Assembly (NCBI GenBank): GCA_021107795.1
Contig: JAIOSB010000029.1
Span: 1 to 43,039 of the forward strand
DNA: 43,039 nt
Direction: 5' to 3'
Source of the DNA: a bacterium
Lineage (GTDB): Bacteria; Patescibacteriota; Dojkabacteria; SC72
How positions within the stretch are numbered: the first letter of the stretch is position 1; each line of letters opens with the position of its first letter. A model generated the notes under the pieces. It was not told the origin of the DNA. It worked only from the letters and a program-made list of their open reading frames with translations, and did no database searches. The position numbers and the translations under genes were made by a program. Positions 34,185 through 43,039 of the stretch are shown here, in pieces.

Positions 34185-35006
34185 CTACTCTTTTTTCTTC
34201 CCTAATTGCCACTTTGTAATAAACCCAATTGCCAATGCCACACAACCACCTACCACAGTTACTATTAGATACAACGGCCTATTCAACACATTATGGACAT
34301 TACCGCTTAATACACTATCCATTGTTTCATTAGTTAATAGAATCGAATACCAAAAATTATCAGCAGCGTGAAGAATAATACCACCTACTAATAAACTACC
34401 CTTTGTCTTATTATAAACCCATGTAATTAATATCGACAAAGAAATTTCTCCAATCAAGAATATTGGTAACCATTCCAAACCTATTTGATTATGTAAGGAT
34501 TCTGCCTGGAAGAATATTGGTAAATGCCACAACCCCCAAACTGTTCCAATAATTATACTTACTATAAAAGGATTTATTCTTTTTTGTAAATACGGTTGAG
34601 CAAACCCTCTCCAACCCAATTCTTCTGCTAAAGGCCCTCCAAGGATAGTCATCACGAAGTATAGAGGTAGCCAATACCATTTTTCGTGGAGAAAAGTAAA
34701 ACTGATTGTTCCACCATCCAAAATTGCAAAAATCCCAATTGCTGTAAGTGATATTAGGGCTGATACAAACAGAGCTACCAACCACCATCTCCAACCAACC
34801 TTCCATCGTAACGCTTGTTGTGTTACTTTTCTGAGACCATCCTTCCCCTGAGTTAGTGCAATTACAATAATACCTGCTATTGACGGACCAAATATGATTA
34901 GTCCAGCTTCTCCCATAATCCAAGGAAACCAGCTAATAATAAAAGTTACTATTAAGAAAACAACAAATACGTGTTTTTTAAGAAACGCTTTAGATTTACT
35001 CTGCAT
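34185..35006 (-). CDS. CPBP family intramembrane glutamic protease (CAAX-type)
   Basis: 273 residues, about eight hydrophobic helices. The three family motifs are present: EELGWRGF (EExxxR), the His of GLWHLPIFF, and ILHAADNF (HxxxN). Members of this family cut prenylated CAAX proteins in eukaryotes, and in bacteria act on bacteriocin leaders, anti-sigma factors or give bacteriocin immunity. It starts 46 bases after the LamG gene in the same direction, so it may be read from that promoter. Its role here is unknown; processing of one of the surface proteins nearby is possible but unsupported. Confidence 0.92.
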   Translation of the reverse strand: MQSKSKAFLKKHVFVVFLIVTFIISWFPWIMGEAGLIIFGPSIAGIIVIALTQGKDGLRKVTQQALRWKVGWRWWLVALFVSALISLTAIGIFAILDGGTISFTFLHEKWYWLPLYFVMTILGGPLAEELGWRGFAQPYLQKRINPFIVSIIIGTVWGLWHLPIFFQAESLHNQIGLEWLPIFLIGEISLSILITWVYNKTKGSLLVGGIILHAADNFWYSILLTNETMDSVLSGNVHNVLNRPLYLIVTVVGGCVALAIGFITKWQLGKKKE

Positions 35007-35052
35007 TATAATAAACTTGTTGACAAGTAAAATGAGGTCTCTCCACCAACAA

Positions 35053-37383
35053 TTACTTCCTTATCTTACCTACACGTTTCAGCAAAGAACCTGTAGCTTC
35101 TTTGTATTTCTTAATAAGTAATGATCCTCCAGACGTTAAATCTATAATCCCTGCTAGAACAATTGTAGAATCCAAGACCTTCCTTACTCCTTGATAATTA
35201 TCGATCTTATACTCCACCTCCCCTAGCAATGTTACCTCCTTACTCTCTAATAAGTTACGCTCCTCATCATACGCTTGTATCTCTATTACATTTTCTCCAG
35301 ATTCAAGATATTTCCTTATTCTACTGATTGAGAAGCTCATCTCCCAAGCCTCGGAGTTTGCATAAACAGACGCTATTGTATCCCCATCTAACTTAGCAAT
35401 AATCCACACCTTCTTAAGTGCAAGACCCTTAAGCTGAACCATATCCCTATCCTCAATATCTATCTCGGCAATATATATATCGAAAACATCCTCCTCCTCT
35501 GCTTCTGGAGTAGTATCTTCCTCGTTCTCATCTTCTTCCTCTTCGTCATCATTGTTTGATTGTGTACCTGATGGGACGTAAGTATTTCCATCATCGTCAT
35601 CATCCTCTGGTGGAGGGTCTTCAGTCCCAGTGGTATACCAAAGCTCTACCGAATTTATCTCAACCTGCTGTGTATTATCTGATGTCAAAAACCCTCTGAA
35701 AAAGAACTCCCCCGTACCTACTGAACTATGAAAAGTTGACATATTTGCAGATATGACACTTGCTGTACTCGCCTCAGATGGTGCTCCCTGTCCTGTCTCC
35801 TTAATCCACTCCGTACCACCCCAGTAATACCAATCCCCATTGTTATTAGAAATCTGATATCTTACAACTCCTTCATTCCCTGCTCCCAGTACTTCTGTAA
35901 AGGATGTTAGTTGTGTATATGTAGTACCTGTATTGTTTGAAACTGTTGGGCTGTCTGTAGAGTAATGGTCTGGTCCTACTTCTATACTCTTTAGCTCTGG
36001 TGTGTAAGAAGAGTTGTCTGTTTCAAAATATGTCTTGTATTGAAAATATTGGTTGTCTGTGACATTGGTCAAACTCAGACTTGGTGTACCAAGAGTTGAA
36101 TTACTCAGTTCATCGTAAAAGTCCCCTGTTGTTCCATTTGGTCCTACAAAGTTTCCAGTCAAAGGGTTGGTGTCTCCACTTCTCACTTGAATCTTTAGTC
36201 GCAATGCTCCTCTTTTGTAGATATCAAGTATCTCCGTTGAAGACAAGCCCCTATTCCATACAGCTACCTCATCTATATCTCCATGGAAGAAATGAGCTGC
36301 TGAATCAGAATACCACCTACCAATGATTGTTTCTATCTCAACAGGATACAATGTTACACCACTTTGAGTCTGAGTTTGCTGTACGCCGTCCACATACATA
36401 TACATTGTTCCACTATCTACCACTCCTACCACATGGTACCACCTACCTGTAACTGCTGGATCGTTTGAATGTATTGCCCAATAAGCTGTAGTATTTCGAC
36501 CCACAAAGTAAGTCCATCTCTGATCAGTCCACTTTCCTAATGTAGTACCCCTTCTATTACCAATTGAATTACTTCCACCATACATTCCTTGATAACTGCC
36601 TAAACCGTCTAATTTCAACCACATGGAAACGGTGATATTACCTCCAATATGCAAACTATCCGCATTCCCACAATTGATAATGTCGTTACTGCCATCGAAA
36701 CCAATTGCATTATTTAATTTTCCAGACTGGGAATACAAAGTTCCATTGTAAGTTCCACTATTCCCTTGTCCAGAACTATCCACTATTGTTCCACTTGCTT
36801 CGTTCATATGCATTAACAAAACATTTCCACTCATATTTGCATTACCCGAATTGTAACCTGTTTCTGTTTGAGCATTACCCGGAAGTTCTTTGTATGTTGG
36901 TCGTTGTGGAGCCCAAGATATTGTATCCCAGCTTGTACTACCTTTTGCGTCCAATACTCGTGATGTAAAATCTCCACTCCCACTTATCTGTCCAGCAGTT
37001 GTTAATTCTACCCATTCACTACTACTATCCCACTGAGTATTAGAATGTGTACCATCTCCAAACCCTTCTTGTGTATTGTCCGAATCCTCTTGATCAAATG
37101 GTATTAACTTTACAACTCCACCAACAATCTCCGCATAAGTATCATCAGAAAGAGTATATTTAGAAGAGTCTGCAAAACTCCATTCCGTTGTTCCACTTTG
37201 TACCCCTAATATTGTCCCCTCTACTTCAAATATGGAAAAATTCGTTTCTTCACCAAATATAGAAAGAAGAAGTCTACACACTATGAGAATTAGAAACAAA
37301 GCTGTCAGCAGGATAGGAATAAAGAATGGACTTTCTCGTAAGCTTTGTATCTTAAATTTTCTCATTCGATTATTCTTTTCCAT
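35053..37383 (-). CDS. LamG-domain surface protein, paralogue B
   Basis: 776 residues. A signal anchor at about residues 15-42 (FFIPILLTALFLILIVCRLL) is followed by a beta-rich N-terminal domain (WDSSSEWVELTTAG, ISGSGDFTSRV). A LamG/concanavalin jelly-roll lies at about 190-395: MNEASGTIVDSSGQGNSG, IGFDGSND, VSMWLKLDG, WYHVVGVVD, MYVDGVQQ, GDIDEVAVWNRGLSS. Next come two further beta domains, an acidic linker (PPPEDDDDDGN, then DDEEEEDENEED), a last beta domain and a hydrophobic stretch with a basic tail (LLIKKYKEATGS). Very similar to the 37566-39905 protein outside the LamG core. LamG domains bind glycans or proteins. AAGGA lies close before the ATG. It has its own promoter at 37410-37437. 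Confidence 0.88.
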   Translation of the reverse strand: MEKNNRMRKFKIQSLRESPFFIPILLTALFLILIVCRLLLSIFGEETNFSIFEVEGTILGVQSGTTEWSFADSSKYTLSDDTYAEIVGGVVKLIPFDQEDSDNTQEGFGDGTHSNTQWDSSSEWVELTTAGQISGSGDFTSRVLDAKGSTSWDTISWAPQRPTYKELPGNAQTETGYNSGNANMSGNVLLMHMNEASGTIVDSSGQGNSGTYNGTLYSQSGKLNNAIGFDGSNDIINCGNADSLHIGGNITVSMWLKLDGLGSYQGMYGGSNSIGNRRGTTLGKWTDQRWTYFVGRNTTAYWAIHSNDPAVTGRWYHVVGVVDSGTMYMYVDGVQQTQTQSGVTLYPVEIETIIGRWYSDSAAHFFHGDIDEVAVWNRGLSSTEILDIYKRGALRLKIQVRSGDTNPLTGNFVGPNGTTGDFYDELSNSTLGTPSLSLTNVTDNQYFQYKTYFETDNSSYTPELKSIEVGPDHYSTDSPTVSNNTGTTYTQLTSFTEVLGAGNEGVVRYQISNNNGDWYYWGGTEWIKETGQGAPSEASTASVISANMSTFHSSVGTGEFFFRGFLTSDNTQQVEINSVELWYTTGTEDPPPEDDDDDGNTYVPSGTQSNNDDEEEEDENEEDTTPEAEEEDVFDIYIAEIDIEDRDMVQLKGLALKKVWIIAKLDGDTIASVYANSEAWEMSFSISRIRKYLESGENVIEIQAYDEERNLLESKEVTLLGEVEYKIDNYQGVRKVLDSTIVLAGIIDLTSGGSLLIKKYKEATGSLLKRVGKIRK

Positions 37384-37409
37384 TTTCCTTGTTGTCTTTA
37401 TAGTTAATT

Positions 37410-37437
37410 ATTATACCTATTTTTGGACCAATGTCGA
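37410..37437 (-). promoter_or_regulatory. Sigma-70-type promoter of LamG paralogue B
   Basis: Minus strand TCGACA, 16-base spacer, TATAAT, ending 27 bases before the ATG at 37383. The paralogue has the same layout at 39943-39970, and the bases between the hexamers are also partly conserved (TTG, AAAA, AGG). Confidence 0.75.
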
Positions 37438-37508
37438 AAGTCTTATATACTACCTCCGTAAAATTGTAAAACTTTTTTTCTTAGTATATACTTTTTAATA
37501 ATTACATT

Positions 37509-37538
37509 CTTTCATTTTAAATTGCCTCAAAATGAAAG
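37509..37538. repeat. 10-bp perfect inverted repeat between the LamG genes
   Basis: CTTTCATTTT, ten-base loop, AAAATGAAAG. It lies 28 bases past the stop of the 37566-39905 gene. A terminator is possible but no T-run follows on the minus strand, so a regulatory or mRNA-end hairpin is equally likely. Confidence 0.6.
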
Positions 37539-37565
37539 GTTGCTTAACATTCCATATTGTATTGG

Positions 37566-39905
37566 TTATTTCTTTTTTGCACGGCGCTTTGAAGGCTTTG
37601 ATGGTTTCGTATATTTCTTAACAAACAATGTCCCTCCAAGGGCTATATCTCCTCCTCCTACCAATGCGAGAGTTAGGTCTAAACCCTTTCTAATTTTTTG
37701 ATAATCATCAGATTTATAGTTAGTCTCCCCCAAGATGGTTACTTCCCTACTTTCTAACAAGTTGCGTTCTTCATCATATGCTTGTATCTCAATTATATTT
37801 TCTCCCTGTTCCAGATCTTTCTTTATTTCACTGATTGAAAAACTCATCTCCCAATCTTTCTCCTCTACAAAAACTGCCATTATTGTCTCATCCATATATT
37901 TTGCTACAATCCAAATCTCTTCATATGCAAGACCTTTTAATTGAATTATTTCTTTATCCTCCGAGTTCATTACCACCATATATATATCAAACATCTTCTC
38001 CTCTACTTCTGAAACATCCTCTTCTTCCTCCTTCTTCTCCGATGTTGCCTTTTGTGTAACATAGACAATATTGTTATCATCATTGTCGTCGTCGTCATCA
38101 TCGTCTGGTGGAGGATCCTCTGTACCAGTACTGTAGCTTAGTTCTAAAGAATCTATCTCAACTTGTTGCTCACCATCCGATGTAAGGAACGATTTGAAGT
38201 AGAACTCTCCAGTACCAATTGATTCTTGAAATGCTGATATGTTTGTAGATATGACACTTGCTGTGCTTGCCTCAGATGGAGAACCTTGTCCTGTCTCTTT
38301 AGTCCACTCCGTTCCTCCCCAGTAATACCAATCTACACTGTCATTAGAAATCTGATACCTTGCAACTCCTTCATTTCCTAAGCCCAGTACTTCTGTAAAG
38401 GATGTTAACTGAGTATATGTAGTACCCGTACTGTTTGAAACTGTTGGACTATCTGCAGGGTAATGGCCTGGTCCTACTTCTACACTCTTTAGCTCTGGAG
38501 TGTACGAAGAGCTATCTGTTTCAAAGTATGTCTTGTATTGGAAATATCGGTTGTCTGTGACATTGGTTAAGTTAAAACTTGGTGTACCAAGAGTTGAATT
38601 ACTCAGTTCATCGTAAAAGTCTCCTGTAGTTCCATCTGGTCCTACAAAGTCTCCTGTCAAAGGAGTAGTATCTCCACTTCTTGCTTGGATCTTTAGTCGC
38701 AATGCTCCTCTTTTGTAAATATCAAGTATTTCAGTTGGAGAAAGGCTTCTACTCCATATTGCCGTCTCATCTATATCTCCAGTAAACAGGTATCCATTCC
38801 CAAAACCAGACGATCCTAACTTTGTGTTTGCCACTTTGTTGCTAAAAGCTGCAGAGGTGAGCCCATATGTATTCACTTCTACACCATCTACATACACCCT
38901 TGCTGTTGTACCATCCCAAGAGTTTACAACATGATACCAAGTATCCACTTGAGCATTTATTCCTGTTGCTCCTGCCATATATCCCGGTCCTGAACCAGCC
39001 CCTATGGTAGCAACAATTTGCTGCGAAGTTGTTTCAAGTCCTATAAAGAAGACGGAAGAACCGACAGAAGTTCCATCGTTTCTGTGTAGCATAGTTGTCC
39101 AACCACTGGTAAGACCCGTTGGTTTCCACCATGAGCTGATAGTCATAGATGTGTAATTCCCATCTGCTGTATCTCCACAATCAACATAGTCATCTGTCCC
39201 ATCGAAACCAATAGCTCCTCCCAATTTACCAGTTTGAGAATACAGAACTCCATTGTACGTTCCATCATTCCCCTGTCCAGAGCTGTCCACTATCGTTCCA
39301 CTTGCTTCATTCATATGCGTTAGGAATATATTCCCCGTCATGTTTGCATTACCTGAACTGTAACCTGTTTCTGTTTGAGCATTACCCGGGAGTTCTTTGT
39401 ATATTGGTCGTTGTGGAACCCAAGATATTGTGCCCCAACTTGCACTACCTTTGACATCAAATATTCGTGATGTAAAATCTCCACTCCCACTTGTCTGTCC
39501 AGCAGTTGTCAATTCTACCCATTCACTTCCACTATCCCACTGAGTATTAGAATGAGTACCTGCTTCAAATCCACCCTGTGTATTATCCGAATCTTCTTGA
39601 TCTATTTGTAGAAGTTTTACAACTCCTCCTGATATTTCAGCTGTAGTATCATCAGAAAGTGTATAGTTAGAAGGATCTAGAAAGTCCCACTTCTTTGTAG
39701 CACTCTGTACACCCAATATTGTTTTATCCATATCCAATATTGAATACTCACTTTGTTGCCCAAGAACTGGAAGTAACAATCTGGTTATGGAAATAAGTCC
39801 AAAGGAAATTGTCAACACAACAAGCAATGAGAAACTCTTCCCCTTAAAAACACCCTTCTTAGGCTTTTTTCTCTTGCTCTTTGCTTTCTTTGTCCCTTTT
39901 ACCAA
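37566..39905 (-). CDS. LamG-domain surface protein, paralogue A
   Basis: 779 residues with the same layout as paralogue B. The N-terminus is very basic (KGTKKAKSKRKKPKKG), then a signal anchor (FSLLVVLTISFGLISITRLL) and an N-terminal beta domain. The LamG jelly-roll (about 190-395) has IGFDGTDDYVDCGD, MTISSWWKPTG, WYHVVNSWDG, RVYVDGVEVN and GDIDETAIWSRSLSP. Two further beta domains follow, then an acidic linker (PPPDDDDDDDNDDNN), a final beta domain, a hydrophobic segment and a tail rich in Lys and Pro (SKPSKRRAKKK). The lysine-rich tails may face the cytoplasm if both ends are membrane-inserted. The LamG core shares little with paralogue B. The role is probably binding of host or environmental ligands. 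Confidence 0.88.
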   Translation of the reverse strand: MVKGTKKAKSKRKKPKKGVFKGKSFSLLVVLTISFGLISITRLLLPVLGQQSEYSILDMDKTILGVQSATKKWDFLDPSNYTLSDDTTAEISGGVVKLLQIDQEDSDNTQGGFEAGTHSNTQWDSGSEWVELTTAGQTSGSGDFTSRIFDVKGSASWGTISWVPQRPIYKELPGNAQTETGYSSGNANMTGNIFLTHMNEASGTIVDSSGQGNDGTYNGVLYSQTGKLGGAIGFDGTDDYVDCGDTADGNYTSMTISSWWKPTGLTSGWTTMLHRNDGTSVGSSVFFIGLETTSQQIVATIGAGSGPGYMAGATGINAQVDTWYHVVNSWDGTTARVYVDGVEVNTYGLTSAAFSNKVANTKLGSSGFGNGYLFTGDIDETAIWSRSLSPTEILDIYKRGALRLKIQARSGDTTPLTGDFVGPDGTTGDFYDELSNSTLGTPSFNLTNVTDNRYFQYKTYFETDSSSYTPELKSVEVGPGHYPADSPTVSNSTGTTYTQLTSFTEVLGLGNEGVARYQISNDSVDWYYWGGTEWTKETGQGSPSEASTASVISTNISAFQESIGTGEFYFKSFLTSDGEQQVEIDSLELSYSTGTEDPPPDDDDDDDNDDNNIVYVTQKATSEKKEEEEDVSEVEEKMFDIYMVVMNSEDKEIIQLKGLAYEEIWIVAKYMDETIMAVFVEEKDWEMSFSISEIKKDLEQGENIIEIQAYDEERNLLESREVTILGETNYKSDDYQKIRKGLDLTLALVGGGDIALGGTLFVKKYTKPSKPSKRRAKKK

Positions 39906-39942
39906 CCTCTTAATCAGTCGAAATTAACTACTACCGCCCTTT

Positions 39943-39970
39943 ATTATACCTGTTTTCGTAACAATGTCTA
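39943..39970 (-). promoter_or_regulatory. Sigma-70-type promoter of LamG paralogue A
   Basis: Minus strand TAGACA, 16-base spacer, TATAAT, ending 37 bases before the ATG at 39905. Same design as at 37410-37437, with TTG after the -35 and AGG before the -10 in both, as expected for a duplication that included the promoter. Confidence 0.78.
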
Positions 39971-40046
39971 AAGATTTAAACTATATATATTTTCCAGCTT
40001 CTCTACCAAACAAGAAGCAACATTTCTTAAACAAGAGGTCCTTCCT

Positions 40047-41786
40047 TTGATAATAAAATCTGATATACTTCCCTTAGTGAATTCCTTCAAACATCTTAAA
40101 AAATACATAACTCGAAAAGAATACCTCTTAATGATGCTCGGGGGTTTTCTTGCATTAATCCTTGCACACTCTGTAGAACTCCTCTTCCCTACTCTAGTAT
40201 CTCAAGTCCTAGATCAATATATTCTTACACAAGCAATTGATAGTAAATACTACCTCTACACAGGAATAATACTTGTAATCGGCACCCTCTTTACATATCT
40301 AAATACATATCTAAATACACTCCTGGGAGAAAAGATAGGACAAGATCTTAAAGACAGGCTTTTCAGGAAAGTACTTAAACACAACTATTCCTACTTGGTA
40401 CACAACAAGCCTTCCAAGATATTGACCGTAATTAACAGCGATACTATATATATTAAAAACACCTTTACACAATTCGTAGGCTTAACAATCTCTTCAATAT
40501 TCTTACTAATTGGAAGTGTCGTACTAATGTTCTCTCTGAATACTCAATTAGCAACGATAATCGTGATTACAGTCCCTACTGTGATAATCATTCTACTACT
40601 ACTCATCAAAGATAAATTCAAACTCTTTAAGAAAGTCCAAGAATTAAGAGATTCCCTCAACAAGATTACAAGTGAAAATATTAAAGCAACTATGCTTGTA
40701 AAAGTTTTTGTGTCTGAAAAAACAGAAATTAAGAAATTTAAAAAAGTAAACCAGAAAAACAAAGATATCGGATTAGAAATCAATCGGATTTTCTCCCTTG
40801 TAGTACCAATTGTAAACTCTCTGGCGATAATAGCTACAATGATAATAATATACTTCGGTGGAAAACAAATAATCTATGGCGATATGACAATAGGAGAAGT
40901 GACAGCATTCAACACCTATGTACAACTCTTTACACTACCAATCCTAATGCTTGCTCTAATGACAGCAATGATAGGACAAGCAATAGCCTCTCTTAAACGT
41001 ATAGATGAAATTCTGAGTGCACCAGTAACCTTCAAAGATGGGAAATTAGCAGTAAAGAAACTTGAAACCTTCGAAGTAAAAGATCTCTCACTTAAAATTG
41101 AAGATACCGAGATATTAAAAGGTGTAAATTTTGAAATAAGGAGAGGAGAAAAGATTGGGATAGTAGGATTAACAGGTTCAGGAAAAACAATGTTTTTAAA
41201 ACACTTACTCAGAGCACTAGAACCAACTTCTGGAGAAATATTCCTGAACAAACATCCTCTGAAGGATTACAAGATTAAAGATGTTAGAAACCTTACAGGT
41301 TTTTCCTTTCAAGAGAACTTCCTGTTTAACTCCTCCGTCCTAGACAACATTAAATTCGGAAGAAATATACCAACAAAGAAAGTACTACAAGTTGCACAGA
41401 TAGCAGAGGCTGATACGTTTGTAAAAGATATGCAAGACGGCTACAACAGCAATGTAGGAGAGTTAGGAGGAAATCTCTCTGGTGGTGAGAAACAAAGGAT
41501 AATGATAGCTAGAGCATTAGCAGGAGACCCTCAACTACTCATACTAGATGACGCAACAAGCCGATTAGATATAGCTACTGAGGATAAAGTGTTTGAAAAT
41601 ATTAGAAAGAATCACAAAGACATCTCTATCATCCTCGTTGCTCAAAAGATCTCTTCTGTTAAAGATTGTAATCGTATATATATTTTCGATCAAGGAAAGA
41701 TTACGGAATTTGGTACACACGAAGAATTACTTAAACATTCTGTTCTCTATCAAGAGATAGAACTATCGCAAAAGAACTATGGATAA
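40047..41786 (+). CDS. ABC exporter half-transporter with degenerate ATP site
   Basis: 579 residues from a TTG start (AGAGG about 10 bases upstream). Six-helix exporter transmembrane domain up to about residue 315, then the nucleotide-binding domain: Walker A GLTGSGKT, Q-loop SFQENF, signature LSGGEKQR, Walker B LLILDDATSRLD, switch region VAQKISSV. Two key residues differ from the norm: the catalytic Glu after Walker B is Asp, and the switch His is Gln. That pattern is typical of the degenerate-site subunit of heterodimeric exporters such as TM287/288. The second half-transporter overlaps it by 8 bases. Substrate unknown; lipids, peptides and drugs are all possible. Confidence 0.93.
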   Translation: MIIKSDILPLVNSFKHLKKYITRKEYLLMMLGGFLALILAHSVELLFPTLVSQVLDQYILTQAIDSKYYLYTGIILVIGTLFTYLNTYLNTLLGEKIGQDLKDRLFRKVLKHNYSYLVHNKPSKILTVINSDTIYIKNTFTQFVGLTISSIFLLIGSVVLMFSLNTQLATIIVITVPTVIIILLLLIKDKFKLFKKVQELRDSLNKITSENIKATMLVKVFVSEKTEIKKFKKVNQKNKDIGLEINRIFSLVVPIVNSLAIIATMIIIYFGGKQIIYGDMTIGEVTAFNTYVQLFTLPILMLALMTAMIGQAIASLKRIDEILSAPVTFKDGKLAVKKLETFEVKDLSLKIEDTEILKGVNFEIRRGEKIGIVGLTGSGKTMFLKHLLRALEPTSGEIFLNKHPLKDYKIKDVRNLTGFSFQENFLFNSSVLDNIKFGRNIPTKKVLQVAQIAEADTFVKDMQDGYNSNVGELGGNLSGGEKQRIMIARALAGDPQLLILDDATSRLDIATEDKVFENIRKNHKDISIILVAQKISSVKDCNRIYIFDQGKITEFGTHEELLKHSVLYQEIELSQKNYG

Positions 41787-43039
41787 AGATTACAACCTAA
41801 ACAAAGATGAGAGAGTAAATACAAAGAAAGGTCTCTCTCTAATAGTACGTCATTTCAAACCATACCTTTTTACACTAGTCCTAATATCTTTTGCGCTCCT
41901 CGCTTCCAATATCTTAGGTGTTGTTTTAATCCCTAAGCTTGTTCAAAGATCAATAGATATAGATATCGCAAACAAAGATATAGATGGACTCTTAAATACA
42001 GTTACTACAGCACTCTTTGTCCTAATCTTCACAGCAATAGCTAACTATATAAGAGTAAGAACCACAGGGATACTCTCCCAAAAGGTTCTTTTTAATATAA
42101 GAGAGGAGATATTTAAAAAGATTCAAGAATTACCAACACAATTTGTTTCAGATAATCAAACAGGAGACATAATACAAAGGCTTACAGGGAATGTTGATGG
42201 TCTTAACAAGTTTTTTTCAGAAGGATTAGTTAGACTCATGAATATCTCCTTTATGATGCTCACCATATTAACAATGCTTTTCTCCCTAGATTGGAGAATA
42301 GCTTCTATTTCTCTTCTCTCTACCACTGCAGTATTCGTATTTCTTCTCGTTCAAGGAAAGTTCTTAGAGAAACCTATCAAACAGGCCTTAGACAAAGAGG
42401 GTATGGTAAGTGCTAAGGTACAAGAGTCTTTAGACGGATTTCTCCCTATCCAATCTAATAATCAACAAGGTTATTGGTCTAAACAATTGGAGAGTCTCAC
42501 ACAAAGCTATTACAAGACCTCCAAGAAAGTCTCAGCTATATCCGCAAGTGCAGACACTTTTATCACAATGATGAGTATCCTTTCTGTTGGTACTACCCTC
42601 CTCTATTCTCTTCACCTCATGTCCGCAGGGATTGTCACTTTGGGTATGGTCGTACTTTTTAATGCATACTCTCGGCAGCTTTTTAGTGGCTTAAACAAAA
42701 TCTCATATATTTGGCAGAATATTAAAACGGGATTAGCCTCAGCTTCTAGACTAAGTGAGATCTTGGAATTAGAGAATAATATTTTTTCTCCTAAGAAGGC
42801 ATACTCTCCAAAAGATATTAAGGGAGGGATAGAGTTTAGGGATGTAAACTTTGGATACAACAGTAATGATGTTGTACTCAAGGATATTAACTTTGTAGCA
42901 TATCCTGGCAAGACAATAGCTATTGTCGGTCCTACTGGCGGTGGTAAGACTACCTTCGTAAACCTCATTGCGCGACTCTATGATGTTAAGAGTGGAAAGA
43001 TTTTAGTAGATGGTACAGATGTAAAGGATTGGGATTTAG
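41779..43039 (+). CDS. ABC exporter half-transporter, second subunit (partial)
   Basis: Starts at ATG 41779, overlapping the first subunit by 8 bases, and stays open to the right edge (420 codons). The transmembrane domain contains FSDNQTGD-like exporter coupling sequence (TQFVSDNQTGDIIQRLT), followed by GGIEFRDVNFGY and Walker A GPTGGGKTT with FVNLIARLYD after it. The signature, Walker B and switch are outside the window, so it cannot be seen here whether this subunit has the catalytic Glu and His the first one lacks. Partner of the first subunit by position and family. Confidence 0.93.
   Translation, partial: MDKDYNLNKDERVNTKKGLSLIVRHFKPYLFTLVLISFALLASNILGVVLIPKLVQRSIDIDIANKDIDGLLNTVTTALFVLIFTAIANYIRVRTTGILSQKVLFNIREEIFKKIQELPTQFVSDNQTGDIIQRLTGNVDGLNKFFSEGLVRLMNISFMMLTILTMLFSLDWRIASISLLSTTAVFVFLLVQGKFLEKPIKQALDKEGMVSAKVQESLDGFLPIQSNNQQGYWSKQLESLTQSYYKTSKKVSAISASADTFITMMSILSVGTTLLYSLHLMSAGIVTLGMVVLFNAYSRQLFSGLNKISYIWQNIKTGLASASRLSEILELENNIFSPKKAYSPKDIKGGIEFRDVNFGYNSNDVVLKDINFVAYPGKTIAIVGPTGGGKTTFVNLIARLYDVKSGKILVDGTDVKDWDL

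Noticed and set aside
34489-34923. 144-codon minus-strand open frame
   Set aside because: It overlaps the CPBP protease gene in another frame, and the protease motifs show which frame is real.

Overview
The window is one contiguous stretch of an AT-rich bacterial genome, cut through a gene at each end. No gene places the organism on its own. The combination points to the Candidate Phyla Radiation (Patescibacteria), and this is an inference: very large secreted fibre proteins, a lone VirD4/TraG-type ATPase with several tandem two-helix VirB2-like pilins, a coiled-coil plus SpoIID-type wall protein, a PH-domain membrane protein, and few clear Shine-Dalgarno sites. UGA is used as a stop (genes ending at 13592 and 14302), so the code is standard and not the UGA=Gly code of Gracilibacteria and Absconditabacteria.

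Positions 1 to 17290, minus strand, form a block of exported proteins that reads like one long operon. It starts with a dockerin-like secreted protein. Next come a membrane-anchored protein with a cohesin-like domain, a small anchored protein with a carboxypeptidase-regulatory-like fold, and three giant phage-tail-fibre or YadA-like fibres. The first two giants are mosaic paralogues. One ends in a Peptidase_S74 self-cleaving chaperone with a coiled coil, the other in a cysteine-rich, possibly lectin-like domain. The third runs off the left edge.

Positions 17480 to 18093, plus and minus strands, hold a small anchored protein with a clear terminator, and a tRNA-Ile whose anticodon reads UAU.

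Positions 18127 to 32198, minus strand, form a closely packed array. In transcription order it is: endonuclease IV, a 36-residue membrane peptide, a UvrD-type helicase fused to a RecB/AddB-type nuclease, five tandem VirB2-like pilins, a SpoIID/LytB wall protein, a PH-domain protein, a two-helix membrane protein, a degenerate PP2C-like membrane protein, SmpB, an unknown 100-residue protein and a VirD4-like ATPase. Pilins, wall remodelling and a DNA-pumping ATPase together suggest an envelope-spanning DNA- or protein-transfer machine. Helicase-nuclease and AP endonuclease genes sit in the same transcription direction.

Positions 32234 to 35006 hold a tRNA-Ser(GCU) with its own promoter, followed by an orphan gene with a HEPN-like motif, small ORFs and a CPBP/CAAX-type protease. 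This looks like an accessory island beside a tRNA.

Positions 35053 to 39970 hold two LamG-domain surface-protein paralogues. Their flanks and promoters are conserved but the LamG cores are strongly diverged. Positions 40047 to 43039 hold an ABC exporter pair, the second gene cut by the window end; the first has a degenerate ATPase site, as in asymmetric heterodimeric exporters.
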